A stretch of 13,884 nt of DNA from Ga0077527 sp050250695 (GTDB lineage: Bacteria; Pseudomonadota; Gammaproteobacteria; Burkholderiales; SG8-41), in assembly GCA_050250695.1 (NCBI GenBank), contig JBFWOE010000076.1:1-13884 (forward strand). The letters run 5' to 3'. Shown here piece after piece: positions 1 to 6,383 of this stretch (position 1 is its first letter; every line of letters starts with the position of its first letter). The notes beneath the pieces are model-generated. The model worked only from the letters and a program-made list of their open reading frames with translations, was not told where the DNA came from and made no database searches. The translations under genes were made by a program, and so were the position numbers.

Positions 1-1
1 C

Positions 2-361
2 AGCCACCTGCAGAGCAAGGCCGGCATCACCGGCGTCAAGGCGGGACTGCTGCGCGAGCACCTGGGCGCGGAACATTACACTGACCCCGTGCGCGTGGCC
101 GCGGCGATCAAGGCGCTGACGCTGACGCTAATGGCGGCACGGCCCATCAACGAAGCGATAAGCAGCGCCGGCGGCGTGCAGTTCGATGCGCTGGATGAAC
201 GGCTGATGCTGAAAAATTTGCCCGGGTTGTTCTGTGCCGGCGAAATGCTCGACTGGGAAGCGCCGACCGGGGGTTATCTGTTGACGGCATGTTTTGCGTC
301 AGGTCGGACGGCAGGCCTCGGCGCATTGAGTTTTATTAATTCAATAAAATCAGCTAGTTAA
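2..361 (+). CDS. C-terminal part of a PP_4765-family FAD-dependent oxidoreductase (partial)
   Basis: The reading frame is open from base 2 to the TAA at 359-361 and gives about 119 residues, so the gene begins left of the window. The block LFCAGEMLDWEAPTGGYLL followed by TACFASGRTAG is the characteristic FAD-contacting C-terminal segment of the BaiN/HI0933-like flavoproteins, and the DWEAPTGGYLLTACFASG wording fits the PP_4765 subgroup (TIGR03862). The reaction is not established for this family; the protein is probably cytoplasmic and binds FAD. The body of the gene is GC-rich, but the last ten or so codons (about 328-358, SFINSIKSAS) are strikingly AT-rich. Family members usually end shortly after the GRTAGLGAL segment, so this tail may have been acquired when the adjacent low-GC cassette arrived (inference). 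Identity confidence is high for the family, low for function. Confidence 0.88.
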   Translation, partial: SHLQSKAGITGVKAGLLREHLGAEHYTDPVRVAAAIKALTLTLMAARPINEAISSAGGVQFDALDERLMLKNLPGLFCAGEMLDWEAPTGGYLLTACFASGRTAGLGALSFINSIKSAS

Positions 362-399
362 ATAGATTTTTTGCCGTAGCTTCGCTCGACATCCATTTA

Positions 400-442
400 G
401 TTCCCAAAATGGGAACATTTAGTTATAATTCTGCACGGGAAC
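400..442 (+). promoter_or_regulatory. Promoter and probable autoregulatory operator of the higB cassette
   Basis: A perfect TATAAT -10 box lies at 424-429. Exactly 17 bases upstream, 401-406 reads TTCCCA, a 4/6 match to the -35 consensus. The -35 region sits inside a perfect inverted repeat, GTTCCC at 400-405 and GGGAAC at 411-416 with a 5-base centre, and a third GGGAAC half-site occurs at 437-442 around the predicted transcription start. HigA-type antitoxins bind inverted repeats in their own promoters, so repression by the downstream HTH protein is the natural reading (inference). The predicted leader before the toxin start is about 24 bases and has no strong Shine-Dalgarno. Confidence 0.6.
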
Positions 443-459
443 AAAAATAACACCTGCAC

Positions 460-744
460 ATGCTCCTCACCGGTCGCGACAAACTTCATGAGTTCACGTC
501 GGCCCACACGGATGCACGGGCATGGATTGAGAACTGGATTGCCGATGTCGAGGCTGCGCAATGGCGTACACCACAAGACATCAAAGATATTTACGCGTCC
601 GCCAGCTTTTTGGCCAACGGCATTGTGATTTTTAACGTCAAAGGTAATCGTTATCGGCTTGAAGTACGGGTTGCTTTCAATACCTGCCTCGTGATCGTGC
701 GATGGGCCGGTACCCATGCGGAATACAACAAGCGAATGAACTGA
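460..744 (+). CDS. higB: HigB-family toxin (type II toxin-antitoxin, RelE-like mRNA interferase fold)
   Basis: This 94-residue protein matches the HigB_toxin family along its whole length: an N-terminal LxxFxxxHxDAR-like segment, the WRTPQDIKDIYASASFL region, the FNVKGNRYRLEVRV strand pair and the C-terminal RWAGTHAEYNK motif typical of the group. Known members cleave mRNA, usually on the ribosome, and are neutralised by a HigA antitoxin encoded just downstream. That toxin-first order is kept here, with only 5 bases between the TGA at 742-744 and the next ATG. The ATG at 460 gives the family's normal start and length; its ribosome binding site is weak. Base composition is lower in GC than the flavoprotein to the left, consistent with transfer. 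Activity is inferred from family only. Confidence 0.9.
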   Translation: MLLTGRDKLHEFTSAHTDARAWIENWIADVEAAQWRTPQDIKDIYASASFLANGIVIFNVKGNRYRLEVRVAFNTCLVIVRWAGTHAEYNKRMN

Positions 745-749
745 CACCT

Positions 750-1952
750 ATGCTGCTCGAACCGAAAATCATCAAGACCGAAGATCAATATCAGGCGTAC
801 CTTCACGAAGTTGACCGTCTGGCGGCGAACGATCCCGCTCCGGGCACCTCGGAAGGCGATCGCCTGGAACTGCTGGCAAAACTGGTCGAAGACTACGAAA
901 AATTGCGCTTTAAATTTAACCGCCCCCATCCGATAGAAGCCATTCGTTTCAGGATGGAAGAGCGCGGAATGAAACAGAAAGACCTCGCACCACTCCTCGG
1001 TGGGCGAAATCGTGCTTCGGAAGTCTTGGCGGGCAAGCGCCCCCTGACCCTTTCTGCCGTACGCGCATTAAGCACGGCTCTTAATATTCCTGCGGATTTG
1101 CTGATTCAGGAACCCGAAGCGGAATACTCGGTAAACGACGAGACAGACAATGTTTCAATGCCCTTGCTTGTACGCTCCGGTTGGTTCAGCGACGAAGAAA
1201 TATCGCGCCTGACTGTCACTGAAGTCGTTCAACGCTACCTTAAACCCCAGCATGGGCCGCTTTATCTTAAACAAACACTGACCTTTGGTTCAACACCAAA
1301 CACTAATAAAACAAACCTTAAACTTTGGGTAGGTCGGGTATTAGAACTAGCAGAACAAACCTGCGGCGACCTCGGAGTTTGGCGACCGGATACGCTTAAT
1401 CAGGACTTCCTTTCTTATATTGCGAAACTCAGTTGGTCTGAATCCGGGCCACGCCTCGCAAAAGATTTTCTTGCTGAGAAAGGTATCGCGCTGATCGTGC
1501 TTCCCGCTATGCCACGGACAAAGTTGGACGGCGCGGCCATGCGCGGTAAAGATGGGGCGCCAATTATCGGCATGACTTTGCGCCACGACCGTCTCGACAA
1601 TTTCTGGTTCACGCTGATGCATGAACTAGCGCACGCTTGGAAGCACATCACTGAAGCCGGCATGGTCATCACTGACGAAGATGTGCAAAACGAACAGGAC
1701 GATGATGAAAAAGAGGCTGAGGCTAACAGGTACGCGCGCGATACTTTCATTCCCAGAGCAGAATGGACGCGCAGTGAAGCATTTTTAAGACCTACTGTTA
1801 CCAACATTCAGGCACTTGCTGATCGTTTGCATATTAGTCCCACGATCATCGCAGGACGTTTGCGGCACGAAAAAGTGGGTTATGAAAAGCTCAGCAAACT
1901 AGTGGGTTATCGACAGGTTCGCAAATGGTTCCCTGATGTGAGGTGGGGTTAA
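750..1952 (+). CDS. HigA-type antitoxin fused to an ImmA/IrrE (DUF955) zinc metallopeptidase domain
   Basis: This 400-residue protein has two parts. Residues 1 to about 120 look like a complete HigA antitoxin of the COG5499 type: an N-terminal EDQYQAYLHEVDRL and APGTSEGDRLELLAKLVEDYE segment, then PIEAIRFRMEERGMKQKDLA, an XRE-like helix-turn-helix ending near LNIPADLLIQ. Residues about 130-400 are an ImmA/IrrE-like domain with the zinc motif HELAH at 291-295 (H291, E292, H295) and a downstream EAEANRYARDTFIP segment (E322/E324) that supplies the usual third ligand region. The start at 750 was chosen because it begins exactly at the HigA family N terminus; an in-frame ATG at 702 lies inside higB. 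ImmA/IrrE proteases are known to cleave repressors or respond to damage, so the peptidase may relieve repression or degrade the antitoxin moiety (inference). It is probably translationally coupled to higB. Confidence 0.88.
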   Translation: MLLEPKIIKTEDQYQAYLHEVDRLAANDPAPGTSEGDRLELLAKLVEDYEKLRFKFNRPHPIEAIRFRMEERGMKQKDLAPLLGGRNRASEVLAGKRPLTLSAVRALSTALNIPADLLIQEPEAEYSVNDETDNVSMPLLVRSGWFSDEEISRLTVTEVVQRYLKPQHGPLYLKQTLTFGSTPNTNKTNLKLWVGRVLELAEQTCGDLGVWRPDTLNQDFLSYIAKLSWSESGPRLAKDFLAEKGIALIVLPAMPRTKLDGAAMRGKDGAPIIGMTLRHDRLDNFWFTLMHELAHAWKHITEAGMVITDEDVQNEQDDDEKEAEANRYARDTFIPRAEWTRSEAFLRPTVTNIQALADRLHISPTIIAGRLRHEKVGYEKLSKLVGYRQVRKWFPDVRWG

Positions 1953-1955
1953 AAC

Positions 1956-3083
1956 ATGCGCAATTCGTACTATTACGTTCCTATTCTTCCAGCGTGAGGC
2001 GGTGCCTTCGGCGCGCTGGCCCGTCTGTCGCCAACGACCAGTTCGCGACTGACACCGCTACTTGATATCCCTGATCCGGTTTTACATGGCACCAGCGATC
2101 TCGAGTCGCATTACTTCAAGCGTGCCAAAGGCATCAGCGAAGCTTGGTCTCATGCGCGGCCGCTGTATGTCGACATGTACAACCTGCCACCACAGTTGCG
2201 CATGGCTTCTGGTATGCATCCGCTGCGATACGTGTTCGATCAACTGGTGCGCTTGGGCGTAAGAGCCATACCTGTCACAGGGACCGAAGCCGACCGAGAC
2301 TCAGCCTATTGGCATACTGCTTTTTCATTGATTCACGAGCTTGGCACGGGGTTTTGCCTGCGACTGTCCCGTGAAGATTTGAATGTACGAAAATCCCTTC
2401 GGTCAGAAATCACTAAAGTGCTCGAAGTAGCGCAATGTTTACCGGAACATTGTGACCTGCTGATCGATTTCCGCCATGTAATCTCGAAAGATTTACCCGA
2501 GCTGAAGACAGTTAGCCTTGAAGTGCTGCAAATCATTCAGGCGATCGGTGAATTCCGCAACGTCGCCATTGCCGGCGGTAGCATCCCCGAACAAATGGGC
2601 AAGAAACACAAACGAGTTGTGCACCACGAAAAACGTAATGAGCTGGATTTGTGGTCTGGCCTCTTGTCTGCAATGCCGTTGGCTTACGCAGATTACGGCG
2701 TAATTACACCCAACTACGTCCCGCCCAAAGGATTTGTCCGCGCACCATCACGAATCCGCTACACCACTGAATCCGAACATATCTTTCGCCGTGCCGCTCG
2801 CAAAGACTATGTTGCGCTATGCCGAGAACTGATCGCAACTTCCGAATTTAAAGGCCGGCTTTACAGCTTCGACGACCATTTGATTTACGGCTCCGCCAAA
2901 GGCGCCATCCGGCTCAATCAACCGGGCCAGTGGGTATTGGCCGATACCAACCACCACCTGACGTTGGTATCAGCGCAAATCTTTGATGTACTCCATTCAA
3001 AAAATTTAGCAAACCGGTTTCAAACCCCCGAGCCGGTCGCACACCCGTGGCTTCAGCCTGATCTTTTAACTGAAAGCACTTAA
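1956..3083 (+). pseudogene. Beta-family protein (PF14350-like) gene with an in-frame TGA at codon 14
   Basis: Starting at the ATG at 1956, three bases after the previous stop and behind a GAGGTGG ribosome-binding-like stretch (1940-1946), the frame reads MRNSYYYVPILPA, then TGA at 1995-1997, then continues open to the TAA at 3081-3083. Both sides of the stop match the family start: YVPIL before it and GAFGALARLSP then RLTPLLDIPDP after it. Later family landmarks are also intact (RNVAIAGGSIP, DYGVITPNY, IRYTTESEHIFRRAARKDY, HHLTLVSAQIFD), for a total of 375 codons. The TGA is thus most simply a nonsense substitution, for example from CGA. No in-frame ATG, GTG or TTG occurs until ATG 2175, which would give a 302-residue N-truncated product. 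Beta proteins have no settled function; they occur in phages and bacterial accessory regions. Position suggests one operon with the toxin-antitoxin genes. Confidence 0.75.
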
Positions 3084-3090
3084 AACTGTA

Positions 3091-3107
3091 CGCTGGCGTG
3101 GTCAGCG
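3091..3107 (-). terminator. Weak possible terminator of dapE
   Basis: CGCTG at 3091-3095 pairs with CAGCG at 3103-3107 (7-base loop, extendable by one G-T pair). On the minus strand the stem is followed within a few bases by AGTTTTA. It overlaps the dapE stop codon at 3102-3104 and the stem is short, so this is only a weak candidate between two convergent genes. Confidence 0.25.
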
Positions 3108-4250
3108 CAGCAGTAACAGCTCGATGGTACGCCGGTAGATGTTCTTCAGCCCCTCGACCTCCGCCACCGGGATGCATTCGTTGAGCTTGTGGATGGTGGC
3201 GTTGCTGGGGCCGAATTCAACCACCTGCGGGCAGATGTCGGCGATGAAACGGCCGTCGGAAGTGCCGCCGGTGGTCGACAGCTCGGTGGTGACTCCGGTG
3301 ACTTCCCTGATCGCCTTCGATATCGCGTCGACCAGGTCGCCCTTCGCGGTGAGGAACGGCCGGCCGTCGTAACTCCATGCCAGGTCGTACTGCACGCCGT
3401 GTTTGTCGAGGATGCCGTGCATGCGTGTCTGCAGTGATTCGACGGTGCTCGCGGTCGAAAATCGGAAATTGAACTGCACCCGCGCCGTGCCCGGAATCAC
3501 GTTGTTGGCGCCGGTGCCGGCGGTGAAGTTCGAGACCTGCCAGGTGGTCGGCGGAAAATATTCGTTGCCGCGGTCCCATTCGGTGGTCGACAGTTCGGCG
3601 ATGGCGGCGGCGACTTCGTGGATCGGGTTGCGCGCCATGTGCGGATAGGCGACGTGGCCCTGCACGCCGTTGACCGTGAGCACGCCGGACAACGAGCCGC
3701 GGCGGCCGTTCTTGATGGTGTCGCCGAACTGTTTGACCGAGGTCGGTTCGCCGACGATGCAGTAGTCAAGCTTCTCGCCACGCCGCGCCAGTGCTTCCAC
3801 CACGCGCACCGTGCCGTCGGTGGCCGGACCTTCCTCGTCGGAAGTAAACAGCACCGCCAGCGATCCTGGATGGTCCGGATTCGCCTTTACGAATTCGCGC
3901 AGCGCGACCACGAAGGCGGCGATCGAGGTTTTCATGTCGGAGGCGCCGCGCCCGTGCAGCACGCCGTCCTTCACCGTCGGCGTGAAAGGATCGATGTGCC
4001 ATTGCTCCAGCGGCCCGGTGGGCACGACGTCGGTGTGCCCGGCGAAACACACCAGCGGCGCGGCCCTGCCGCGGCGCGCCCACAGGTTGGTGACGCCGTT
4101 CATGGCGATGATTTCGCATTCGAAACCCAGCGGCTTCAATTGCGCCATCACCAGGTCCATGCAGCCGGCGTCTTCGGGCGAAACCGAGCGGCGCGCGATC
4201 AATTCCTGTGCAAGGTCGAGTGTCTTGATGTCGGGCGTCTGGGTATCCAC
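3102..4250 (-). CDS. dapE: Succinyl-diaminopimelate desuccinylase
   Basis: DapE hydrolyses N-succinyl-LL-2,6-diaminopimelate to LL-diaminopimelate and succinate in the cytoplasm, a step of the succinylase route to meso-diaminopimelate (peptidoglycan) and lysine. It is a dinuclear zinc M20-family enzyme. Numbered from the GTG at 4250 (382 residues), the zinc and catalytic residues are all visible: H72 and D74 in AGHTDVVPTGP, D105 in GRGASDMK, E139/E140 in FTSDEEGPATDGT, E168 in IVGEPTSVKQFGD, and the C-terminal histidine in NATIHKLNE. Also family-typical are NGRRGSLSG, GHVAYPHMARNP and TGGTSDGRFI. There is no ATG near the family start; GTG 4250 and GTG 4265 (387 residues) are both possible, and neither has a strong ribosome binding site. 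It is divergent from the dehydrogenase gene, sharing a region of under 100 bases. Confidence 0.93.
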   Translation of the reverse strand: MDTQTPDIKTLDLAQELIARRSVSPEDAGCMDLVMAQLKPLGFECEIIAMNGVTNLWARRGRAAPLVCFAGHTDVVPTGPLEQWHIDPFTPTVKDGVLHGRGASDMKTSIAAFVVALREFVKANPDHPGSLAVLFTSDEEGPATDGTVRVVEALARRGEKLDYCIVGEPTSVKQFGDTIKNGRRGSLSGVLTVNGVQGHVAYPHMARNPIHEVAAAIAELSTTEWDRGNEYFPPTTWQVSNFTAGTGANNVIPGTARVQFNFRFSTASTVESLQTRMHGILDKHGVQYDLAWSYDGRPFLTAKGDLVDAISKAIREVTGVTTELSTTGGTSDGRFIADICPQVVEFGPSNATIHKLNECIPVAEVEGLKNIYRRTIELLLLR

Positions 4251-4341
4251 CGAGTGGACTTTCACGGGTTTTGCAGGAGTGCATGGTAGCAAAGTGCGGG
4301 TAAAATCTCCGCTCCCGTATCGCCCGTCCCCGTCGTCACCC

Positions 4342-5334
4342 ATGCCCGCATTGCTGGTTTCACACCGATTGCATGCCGAACGCGGCGCCGATCTCGCCGC
4401 GCAGGCGCAACGCCTGGGCCTGCCGCTGGAGCTGGTGGTGCTGCCGGCCGATCCCGAGGCGCGCCTTGCCGAAGCCGACTGCGCACGCCTTGATCTGGCG
4501 TTTTTTTCGAGCGACGTGTTTCCGGCGCATTCGCGCCAGTTCTTCTCCACCGTGCGCAAGGCGCCGTCGCTGCAGTGGCTGCATGTGTTCAACGCCGGCG
4601 TCGACCATCCGATCTACACCGAGATGCTCCAGCGCGGCGTGCGCCTGACCACCTCGGCGGGATCGACCGCGGTGCCGATCGCGCAGACCGCGATCACCGG
4701 CCTGCTGATGCTGGCGCGCAATTTTCCGCGCTGGCTGCGCGGCCAGCGCGAACGGCGCTGGGATCCGATGCGGATGCCGGATTTTCCGCGCGACCTCGTC
4801 GGCCAGACCGCGGTGATCCTCGGCCTGGGCAGCATAGGCGCGGAGATTGCGCGGCTCGCCCGCGTGCTCGGCCTGAAGGTGATCGGCCTGCGCCGCAGCC
4901 CGCGGCGCGATACCGACCCGGTGGACGAACTGTATCCGCCGCAGAAGCTCGCCGAACTGCTGCCGCGCGCCGACTGGCTGGTCATCGCCAGCCCGCTGAC
5001 CGCGGAAACCCGCGGCCTGATCGGCGCGGACATGCTGGCGCGACTGCCGCGGGGCGCCGGATTGCTCAACATTGCGCGCGGCGAGATCATCGACGAAACT
5101 GCGCTGGTGGCCGCGCTTCGCGAGGGCCGCCTCGGCGGCGCCTACCTCGACGTGTTCGAAAAAGAGCCGCTGCCGGCGGATTCGCCGCTCTGGGAGCTGC
5201 CGAACGTGGTAATTTCACCGCATAACTCGGCCGCGGCGCAGGGCAACGACGGACGCGTTTACGACCTGTTCGTCGCCAACCTCGAACGCTGGCATCGCCG
5301 GCAGGCACTCAGCAACGAAGTAAGCACTACCTAA
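4342..5334 (+). CDS. D-isomer-specific 2-hydroxyacid dehydrogenase (NAD(P)-dependent)
   Basis: This 330-residue protein interconverts a D-2-hydroxyacid and the 2-keto acid with NAD(P)H, a cytoplasmic reaction; the exact substrate is not readable. The Rossmann motif GLGSIG is at 161-166 after VGQTAVIL, and the catalytic triad is R246 (LLNIARGE), E275 (DVFEKEPLP) and H294 (VISPHNSA), with the normal 29-residue R-to-E spacing. After the beta strand of the Rossmann fold the sequence reads IGLRRSPR rather than an acidic residue, which would favour NADPH over NADH (inference). The catalytic domain 1-100 is of the divergent type seen in hydroxypyruvate/glyoxylate reductase-like members. The ATG at 4342 gives a family-typical start; a TAAAAT at 4301-4306 might be its -10 box but no matching -35 is seen. 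The gene ends 21 bases before the Bug gene and is probably cotranscribed with it. Confidence 0.9.
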   Translation: MPALLVSHRLHAERGADLAAQAQRLGLPLELVVLPADPEARLAEADCARLDLAFFSSDVFPAHSRQFFSTVRKAPSLQWLHVFNAGVDHPIYTEMLQRGVRLTTSAGSTAVPIAQTAITGLLMLARNFPRWLRGQRERRWDPMRMPDFPRDLVGQTAVILGLGSIGAEIARLARVLGLKVIGLRRSPRRDTDPVDELYPPQKLAELLPRADWLVIASPLTAETRGLIGADMLARLPRGAGLLNIARGEIIDETALVAALREGRLGGAYLDVFEKEPLPADSPLWELPNVVISPHNSAAAQGNDGRVYDLFVANLERWHRRQALSNEVSTT

Positions 5335-5355
5335 AACCTAAAACCAGGAGGAAAC

Positions 5356-6321
5356 ATGTTTAAAATCAATAAGTTACATATTGTCGCCGCACTGCTGCTG
5401 GTTGCCCAGCCGGTGCTGGCGCAAAACTGGCCGGCCCGCACCGTACGCATCATCGTGCCCTATGCCGCGGGCGGCAATACCGATTTCACGGCCCGCACGG
5501 TGGGCGCCAAGCTGGCGGACATGTGGGGCCAGCAGGTGATCGTGGACAACCGGCCCGGCGGCGGCACCAACATCGGCTCGCAGCTCGCCGCCACTGCCGC
5601 GCCCGACGGCTACACCCTGTTCATGGGCGGCGCATCGAACGCGGTCAACATGACGCTCTACTCCAGGCCACCGTACAACACGCTGCGCGATTTTGCGGCA
5701 GTCGTCTGGTGCGTGCAGGGCGCGCCGATACTGGCCGCGCATCCCTCGCTGCCGGCGAAAAACGCCAGGGAACTGATTGCGCTGGCCAAGGCGCGCCCCG
5801 GCCAGCTGAACTTCGGTTCGGCGGGCCTCGGCAGCTCCAACCACATGGCCGGCGAACTGTTCAAGATGATGGCGGGCATCAACATCGTGCACGTGCCGTA
5901 CAAGGGCAACACGCCGTCGATCACCGACGCCATCGCCGGCCACGTCGAAATGGTCTTCAGCGGCGTACCGGCACTGATACCGCACATGAATTCCGGACGG
6001 CTGCGCGGCATTGCCATCGGCAGCCTCGAACGGTTCAGCGCCGTGCCCGACCTGCCGACGTTCGACGAGTCCGGGGTCAAGGGTTACGAAGCCAGCAACT
6101 GGTTCGGCCTGATGGCGCCGATCAAGGTCCCGAAGGACATCATCGCGAAAGTGAATGCCGATACCAACAAGGCCCTGGCGATGAATGACGTCAAGACCAA
6201 GTTCGTCGCCGCCGGCATCAATCCCAAGGGCGGCACGCCGGAATTCTTCGACAAATTCATACGCGCTGAAATCATCAAGTACGAGCGGGTCATCAAAAAG
6301 GCCGGCGTCAAGCCGCTGTAA
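5356..6321 (+). CDS. Bug/TctC-family periplasmic solute-binding protein 1
   Basis: This 321-residue exported protein is a tripartite tricarboxylate transporter (TTT) receptor of the Bug family, which bind small carboxylates and similar ligands in the periplasm with a two-lobed fold. A signal peptide covers residues 1-22 (K-rich start, AALLLVAQPV core, VLA before Q23). Family marks are NWPARTVRIIVPYAAGG (24-40), the following TD (42-43), NRPGGGTNIG (65-74), PDGYTLFMG, LNFGSAGLGSSNH and HVPYKGNTPSITDAIAGHV. A strong AGGAGG precedes the ATG by a few bases. No TctA or TctB membrane genes lie in the window, so it is an orphan binding protein, as is common for this family in Bordetella and Cupriavidus relatives. 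Ligand unknown; the neighbouring 2-hydroxyacid dehydrogenase suggests a hydroxy- or keto-acid (inference). Confidence 0.93.
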   Translation: MFKINKLHIVAALLLVAQPVLAQNWPARTVRIIVPYAAGGNTDFTARTVGAKLADMWGQQVIVDNRPGGGTNIGSQLAATAAPDGYTLFMGGASNAVNMTLYSRPPYNTLRDFAAVVWCVQGAPILAAHPSLPAKNARELIALAKARPGQLNFGSAGLGSSNHMAGELFKMMAGINIVHVPYKGNTPSITDAIAGHVEMVFSGVPALIPHMNSGRLRGIAIGSLERFSAVPDLPTFDESGVKGYEASNWFGLMAPIKVPKDIIAKVNADTNKALAMNDVKTKFVAAGINPKGGTPEFFDKFIRAEIIKYERVIKKAGVKPL

Positions 6322-6328
6322 ACCAACA

Positions 6329-6362
6329 GGGCTTCCGTGCCTGCTGCGCGGAAGCCCTTTTT
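6329..6362 (+). terminator. Strong rho-independent terminator between the two Bug genes
   Basis: A 12-base-pair stem (6329-6340 with 6346-6357, GGGCTTCCG pairing with CGGAAGCCC, one internal G-T wobble) with a 5-base loop CTGCT is followed directly by TTTTT at 6358-6362. It begins 7 bases after the stop of Bug gene 1 and ends 21 bases before the start of Bug gene 2, so it should reduce transcription into the genes downstream. Confidence 0.9.
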
Positions 6363-6383
6363 CTGCACTCGGGAGGAGAACCC

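Larger units (their letters stand above)
362..3101. other. Low-GC accessory cassette between the flavoprotein gene and dapE
   Basis: From about base 330 to 3100 the sequence is visibly poorer in G and C than the flanking genes; for instance 1261-1325 is rich in A runs while dapE and the dehydrogenase use G or C at nearly all third positions. The three genes it holds (HigB, HigA-ImmA, Beta-family) are accessory in type and on one strand, and both neighbours are housekeeping-like. No integrase, transposase, tRNA or clear flanking direct repeat is visible, so the mechanism of arrival is unknown. The boundaries are approximate. Confidence 0.5.

Noticed and set aside
331..349. TTTTATT-AATTC-AATAAAA inverted repeat as a terminator
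   Set aside because: The stem is A/T only, lies within the flavoprotein coding sequence and has no proper T tract outside the stem, so it is too weak for an intrinsic terminator.
702..749. Earlier in-frame ATG for the HigA-ImmA protein at 702
   Set aside because: It lies inside higB and adds 16 residues (GRYPCGIQQANELTP and the ATG) unlike the HigA N terminus; ATG 750 matches the family start.
4271..4306. TTGCAG (4271) and TAAAAT (4301) as the dehydrogenase promoter
   Set aside because: The spacer would be 24 bases, too long for sigma70; the TAAAAT alone is not enough for a separate promoter entry.
4266..4592. Upstream extension of dapE to an ATG at 4592
   Set aside because: It would run antisense through the start of the dehydrogenase gene and add over 110 residues absent from DapE; the family start is near 4250-4265.
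5374..5985. A 203-codon minus-strand frame opposite Bug gene 1
   Set aside because: H/R/G/V-rich shadow of a convincing exported binding protein; no promoter or ribosome binding site of its own.
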